From NCBI RefSeq assembly GCF_027744825.2, contig NC_071338.1:25496001-25560000 (forward strand): a stretch of DNA of 64,000 bases. The letters run 5' to 3'. Shown in pieces: positions 58,746-64,000 of the stretch. A program made the position numbers and the translations under genes. Origin of the DNA: Synchiropus splendidus. Taxonomy: Eukaryota > Chordata > Actinopteri > Syngnathiformes > Callionymidae. Positions within the stretch are counted from its first letter, which is position 1, and each line of letters opens with the position of its first letter. The notes under the pieces are model-generated. The model was not told where the DNA came from and ran no database searches. It was given only the letters and a program-made list of their open reading frames with translations.

Positions 58746-59944
58746 TCCAGATCACTCCCACAATTCAGTCCTTTGTTCCTAGTTCCAGAAAGTGTCATCC
58801 AAATCCATCCACAAAGTTATTTTAAGCACAGACAAACAAGCATAACCACCTTAGCGGAGGTAGTTGCATATGTTGTCCTGCCAATTTGTCAGAACATGCT
58901 GATGCCTGCTGGTGACAGCAGGGATCACATCTTTAATGGAGCATGCAGACAATGCAGGCAAAAGCCAAGCTATATTTTAAGTCCATTGAATATTAATGAG
59001 TTTTATAAAAAGGAATTTATGGTAGTAGAATGGACCCAATGACATTATTTTTCTTTTTTACTTATCAAAGACAAATTTTCTGTTTTTCTTTTTTTCTATC
59101 GAGTTTGGGTGGGTATGATGGATGGACACAAATAGCAAATATTTTCCACTTCTTGACCAATTCAAACTGTTTTCTTATAAATGCTAGATGACAAAATCAA
59201 ACTAACAATGTTCACGTCAATGGAATTAGCATCAGTCTTTGCTAATGTGCTCCATCTGCTTGCTCATGAAATGCATGTCTTTCAGTGAGCACATTGGTTT
59301 TAAAGAGTCATTAACAAGTGCAATATTTCCAGACCAGTTTAGCTATTTGTAAAATTAGGTAAAAACGTCTTGCTTAGAGAACAGAATATGAGGCAGAACT
59401 ATGAAAAACTATGAGCGCAGCGCAGCAAATCCTTCACCACACACATGCGGTACCATTGGTTAGTAATGAAAAGGTGGAATTTTCCGACTTCAAAGAGAAG
59501 AAAAAGCTGCAATAGACACTGAAGCATTTGTATGAAGAGTTGGAGTTTGTAATTTGCTCAAATAGATGCAGACAGCAGAATATTATATCAACCTTCCATC
59601 TCAGGGATTAGGGCAGAACCTCGCTTGATTTTACGTGGGTTTTTATTGAAGTTTGCCTTCAACCAGTGCACGGCAGAACACTGGTCTCTTTACCACACAG
59701 GTTCCACTACAGTATTCTATTTCCAAGTCCAGTTTTTAAAGTTTAATGCAATGTAACTTCATTGCATTCAAAGTCAGATCAAAGTGTTTGGTTCTCTGTT
59801 TGATGTATCCTCCATTTGAAGTTTCTTTTTCTTACAAAGATAGAGTGTAAAACAAAAGTTTACATATTCTTGCCTTTGTTGCCAGCAGTGTCTGCTCCAC
59901 AATGTATTGATCACACTTTCAGGGAAGAAGTAAAAAGAGTAGGA

Positions 59945-59969
59945 GTGTGTGTGTGTGTCTGTGTGTGTA
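59945..59969. repeat. (GT)n microsatellite
   Basis: GT units with one CT interruption. Confidence 0.9.
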
Positions 59970-61009
59970 TGAATGATGTTCCAGTATTGTCAGTTCAAAG
60001 CCAGAACCCTCCGCCGGTGGTCTTAACTATGACAATATTAATAAAATTGTCATGTCAACACAAAGAAAGTGGACGATGGCGAATGTTGGATTAGATGTGA
60101 AGCATTTCAGCATTTCACATTGTTATGACCTAAACTAAACTTGTGTCACATATTCTGTGTATTATTCGTCACTGATCGCTGTGAAATCTTTTCAACTGAG
60201 TAGAAATGAGAGTCAACTTGAGACACTCCAGACCACAACCTCACACATCTGATAAACATGACCTTAACCCCCTTAGATCTTAGTGAGTCCTCGGTCTGTG
60301 ATAGGCTATGTATTCTGGGTCTGTTGTAACTCAGAATACATGTAGATTTTTAGTTCTCTCCTGAATGAACTGTCCACTGACTTCACACGTGAACAGAACT
60401 GAGCAGTCTCTGCCTTTATTTAAGCGCTATTAAACACAAAATCACTCTGTACTGAATGGATTCAAACCATGAAGACAACATCAGCACCGTTGCCTCATGG
60501 CTCACCATTATACACTAGTTGTGTGTGTCAGTGACTGTTGTCAAGTGGACAAATCCAAAAACACCAACCCATCATTTAATCCCACTCACCACTAGCACTG
60601 CTGCGGTGTAAAAACCGGACACCTTTAACTATGAACTCTATTTGGTCGACGTGTTCATCAGCGCTGTTTATGACCAGACCTGCATAAACAACTCTCCCTG
60701 TTGCTCTCCAACAATTTAGCCAGGGAATAAAACTGACAGGACACAGTCTGGTGACATTGCAAACAGCACGATCTCCACAGAGAGCCTACTTCATGACATG
60801 GCTTTTTCTTCATTGTTTACAAATATTAAAACCCCATGCACAGGCCTGCCACACGCAGTTTTCACTTGGAATCGCCAACCTTGGTGTGTGAACATAGTGT
60901 GAGATCCATAGCTTTTCTTGTCTGTGTGAATTGACACCACGACTTCGCTCAGTAGTAAACACTTGGCATGACCTCCTTGTCTTTGGTCTGCACTAGACTT
61001 AGACGTCCT

Positions 61010-61170
61010 ATAATTGTCATTGTACAAAGAAACCACAGCAGTGAGACCTTGGCAACGAAATGTCGTTGCTTGGCTTCCAGATAAAATAATAATAAAATAC
61101 TGATGAGTGCAAAAGTATTATTGCAAGTGCAAAGTAAGTGGAAGTAAGTAAAGTAAAGTGCGAAATAGAA
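61010..61170. mobile_element. Possible LINE/SINE 3'-end remnant
   Basis: AATTGTCATTGTACAAAGAA and GCAACGAAATGTCGTTGCTT, then TAATAATAAAA and AGTAAGTAAAGTAAAG, resemble a common fish retroelement tail. The family is not certain. Confidence 0.35.
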
Positions 61171-64000
61171 AACATAATAACCAAATTATCTATATGTAAA
61201 CTGTACCTGTAACAAAAACTGTTACAAAAATGGAAACTATGAGATGTCTGTTTCATGTGGAGCAAACTTAAAATAAATGCACTAAAATATCGATAAGTTA
61301 AATACATGGCCATATAAAATAATAGAAAATACTGAAAGGTTGAATATAAAGTGGTATAGATGACAATTGATGACTTCAATTATTTAACCAAATCTCATGG
61401 TGGATAAAAGACCCATACTATATAAACAGACATTTAAATATGCAAATATGAATCACCACACAACTCAAAAATTATTCAATAATACCATGATAAACAATTG
61501 GCAATGTGACAATGACATCCCTGGTGCCAGCCAATTCTGACCTATACATGCTCTTCTTATATAAGTGGTAGAAGTCAAACCTGTCTGCGTATCGTAGCTC
61601 ACACCCTCAAAAGCCCGGCATACAATGAACTTGACTACGGCACAACTGAAGGGAGGTAAAAGAATAATGGAGGACTGAGGGTCCGGTCCGATTTTATGGC
61701 ACTGCTTGAAAAATGGGGAGCTCAGTGACCCGGTCCGTCCTGATGGTCAACCATACATCAGCGTAAATATCACTTCCTGACAGTGACTGACAGCCTGAAG
61801 AAGCAGTTTTGTTATGACAAGCGATGGGCAGTCTTCATAACACAAGAAGCGCGATAAGGAGCTGTCAAAGCAGATGAAAAAGACACCACTCAGAGCCAAA
61901 GCGGGTCCGAGCTGCCGCTGTGTTTTCAATGAGCGGACCCAAAACCGGGAGACAGCCTTCTGAACACATATGTTTATGTCTGGTATTTGTGTAAACACAA
62001 ACAGTTTGATTTCGCGAGGTGAATGCTAGGTAGCCTTTTCCACACTACAATTACAATGTTCCATTTACAGAGGCTGTGAAAAAGCAGCATTCAAGCGAGA
62101 GTGAGGTGAAAGGTCAGACGGAGGCTTAAGTGTTTTTCTTTGTCACTGGACCCAGGAGGATGTGACCGACTGTGGACGTCCATTTTTGTTTGGAATACAG
62201 ACCCAAAGAAAACCGGCCAAATACAGAGGCAGGAAATGATTCACATTTAATTGTCTGTGATGCAAATATTGGAAAGCAAAAACAATACCTTATCTACGAC
62301 TCATAAATCCATATTATACTGGAGATTCAAATGTGACCAGTGAATAGCTCGTGTGTTATGTTAAGTAATGTCATTCACGACAATGACATTTACAGAGCAG
62401 CTCTGCAGACATTTTATTAAAAGAGATTCCTTATGCATGAAATGAATAGTGACCGTAAAATGATGCCAAAAACATTACAAACACTGTGGTGTTATCATTA
62501 TTCTTATTGGCAAAAATGAAGTCAATATACAATATAAAATGCTGTCTAATTTCCTGACTGTCATTTGAAGGACTTGCATTATGCCAGTTTGTATGAGACA
62601 AAAGTAGGATCCATCATAGGGCTTAGTCATTGAGATGGACATTAAGGCCTATGGCATTTAGCTTTGCCTCAAGTCAGGCCTGCCACCATCCTGACTACCT
62701 GATGCTGTGGAGGTCAAGCTGTAAGTTCAAGTCCCTGTCCAGGAACTGACCTTGTGCCGTACGCCAGGACCCAACACTAGCTTTGCTGCAGTCCCAGTTT
62801 TTGAACTGGAGTTTGTCAACAGCACATGATTCAACAGAATTATTTAAAACCCTTGTGAATCCAAATAAATCTAGACAGCACCAACAACGAGTCACTTTGA
62901 AGGTTTCCCATTTACAAGCAAACCTGTTAGTTATATTGAAAGACAGCAAATAATGAGTGAAATAATAATTAAAAAAAAACAAGAAAATAATAAACAAACT
63001 GCACGGTTTCAAGCTGTTTTCAGGCTTACATGCTGCCTTGTTATCAAAGGTATTTCAGTTAAACTGAAATTGAAATACATAGGTGTGAAATTTTTGCAAC
63101 AACAATTATTTTACTGACTATGATAAAACATAAGTTGTTTTGTGTTCGCTAACCATTGACTACTAAACTAGAAATTAGGTTCATGCTAGAATAATTTCTA
63201 TAATTAAAATAGGGAATTAAGACGTAAATCTCAATAATAATAATTTTTATATTTATGTTACACTTCATTCAGTAATTTCAATACATTTAAGATGTGGATT
63301 AGAAATAAAAGAGGAATTAAAAATAACATATATAAGTCCATTTAAGGTCACAGAGGTTCATGCAGCACTAACAAAATGAATATGTAAATGTTTTTTTCTG
63401 TGTCAGCTAACAGTGAACCAACACCAGCTTATAAACACATTTTCTTTTTGATGAGGCGTAATGAATCGGTTGACTTTTGCTTTTTTCGCCGAAACTTATC
63501 TGAAGCTATGATATTGTCAACATGTGGTGTTTACTTGAGTTGTTTGTTTGCCAGAGTTTTGTTTATCCCTTAGATTCCAGTATATTTCCAGGCTATCGGA
63601 TGTTGTTTAGTTGTCATCAAAAGCGGCTTATCTATGAAAGTTCTTCTGTTTTGAAGGAGAACTGAATTTCGGCATTAAAAATTAAATGGTATATTGCAAA
63701 ACATCACTTCTTAGATTTGGGGCAAGTGTTGGAGCAGATGTTCCTCCAGTGATCAGTAAATAAGTGGAATTGTAGATAAAGACACTGAGGATGCTGTAAG
63801 ATATTCAGGAAGCAGCCCAGCCCTGCTTCAAATCCACTCAAAGAAAATAGTGCAAAAGCAGTCAAAAACCGTTAAAGCGTATTTGATTCCAGCGTCTCTT
63901 TTTCTCGAGCTTCTTCTTCCTCTCCCTTTCTCCTCCGACCCTCTCTCGTTTCTGCCTGAACTGGGAGTTTGGGTGGGGGAGCGGGAGGGGGAAAAAAAAG

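Larger units (their letters stand above)
57073..64000. other. Intergenic DNA, no gene (6.9 kb)
   Basis: Holds a poly(T) run (58500-58528), a LINE fragment (58635-58745), a (GT)n run (59945-59969) and a retroelement-like remnant (61010-61170). The last 110 bases are pyrimidine-rich and then G-rich. I see no exon of a neighbouring gene. The final edge could be the start of a feature that continues outside. Confidence 0.45.

Noticed and set aside
63890..64000. Pyrimidine-rich then G-rich end of the window as a promoter of the next gene
   Set aside because: No TATA box, start codon or exon is visible. The window ends before anything can be tested.

Overview
This window is vertebrate nuclear DNA, most likely from a teleost fish. 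Coding sequence is sparse and split by GT-AG introns. Microsatellites are abundant, and the transposon types (Rex1/L2-like and RTE-like LINEs, hAT and Tc1/mariner/pogo-type non-autonomous elements) are those typical of fish genomes. I cannot name the species from the sequence.

The only gene I can support is the 3' end of sox6, a SoxD HMG-box transcription factor, on the + strand. Its last four coding exons are 6654-6759, 12554-12787, 13196-13412 and 14414-14720. Together they give 864 bases: 287 residues plus TGA. The reading frame is continuous across all four exons and every splice site is canonical. The N-terminal exons, including the SoxD coiled-coil region, lie upstream of base 1, so bases 1-6653 are intron. 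The 3'UTR runs from 14721 to about 19115. It carries a cluster of miR-499/miR-208 seed matches, two Pumilio-type motifs, a proximal AATAAA (16116) and a probable distal ATTAAA (19095).

From about 19.1 kb to 64 kb no gene is recognisable. This gene-poor flank holds: a small TA-flanked inverted-repeat element family in three copies (21.9, 31.2, 38.2-39.1 kb), one interrupted by a 643-bp fold-back element; a hAT-type non-autonomous family in three copies (9.7, 28.1, 33.4 kb), one with intact 8-bp target duplications; a second hAT-like family (23.1-24.2, 27.4, 49.3-50.3 kb), one copy split by an RTE-like LINE; two pogo/Tigger-like elements (52.3 and 56.5 kb); an unnamed repeat in two opposite copies (35.4 and 54.5 kb); a 750-bp GATA/GACA satellite (41.1 kb); a 75-bp minisatellite (27.1 kb); and several long (TA)n arrays, most of which abut a transposon remnant. 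Between these lie repeat-free stretches whose composition resembles conserved non-coding elements. That would fit a developmental regulator such as sox6, but alignment would be needed to show it.

I found no RNA genes, CRISPR arrays or complete transposase genes. The long open frames in this window are microsatellite or repeat artefacts, or unsupported. The most informative observations are the microRNA-site cluster, the nested and fold-back transposon structures, and the association of (TA)n arrays with transposon edges.
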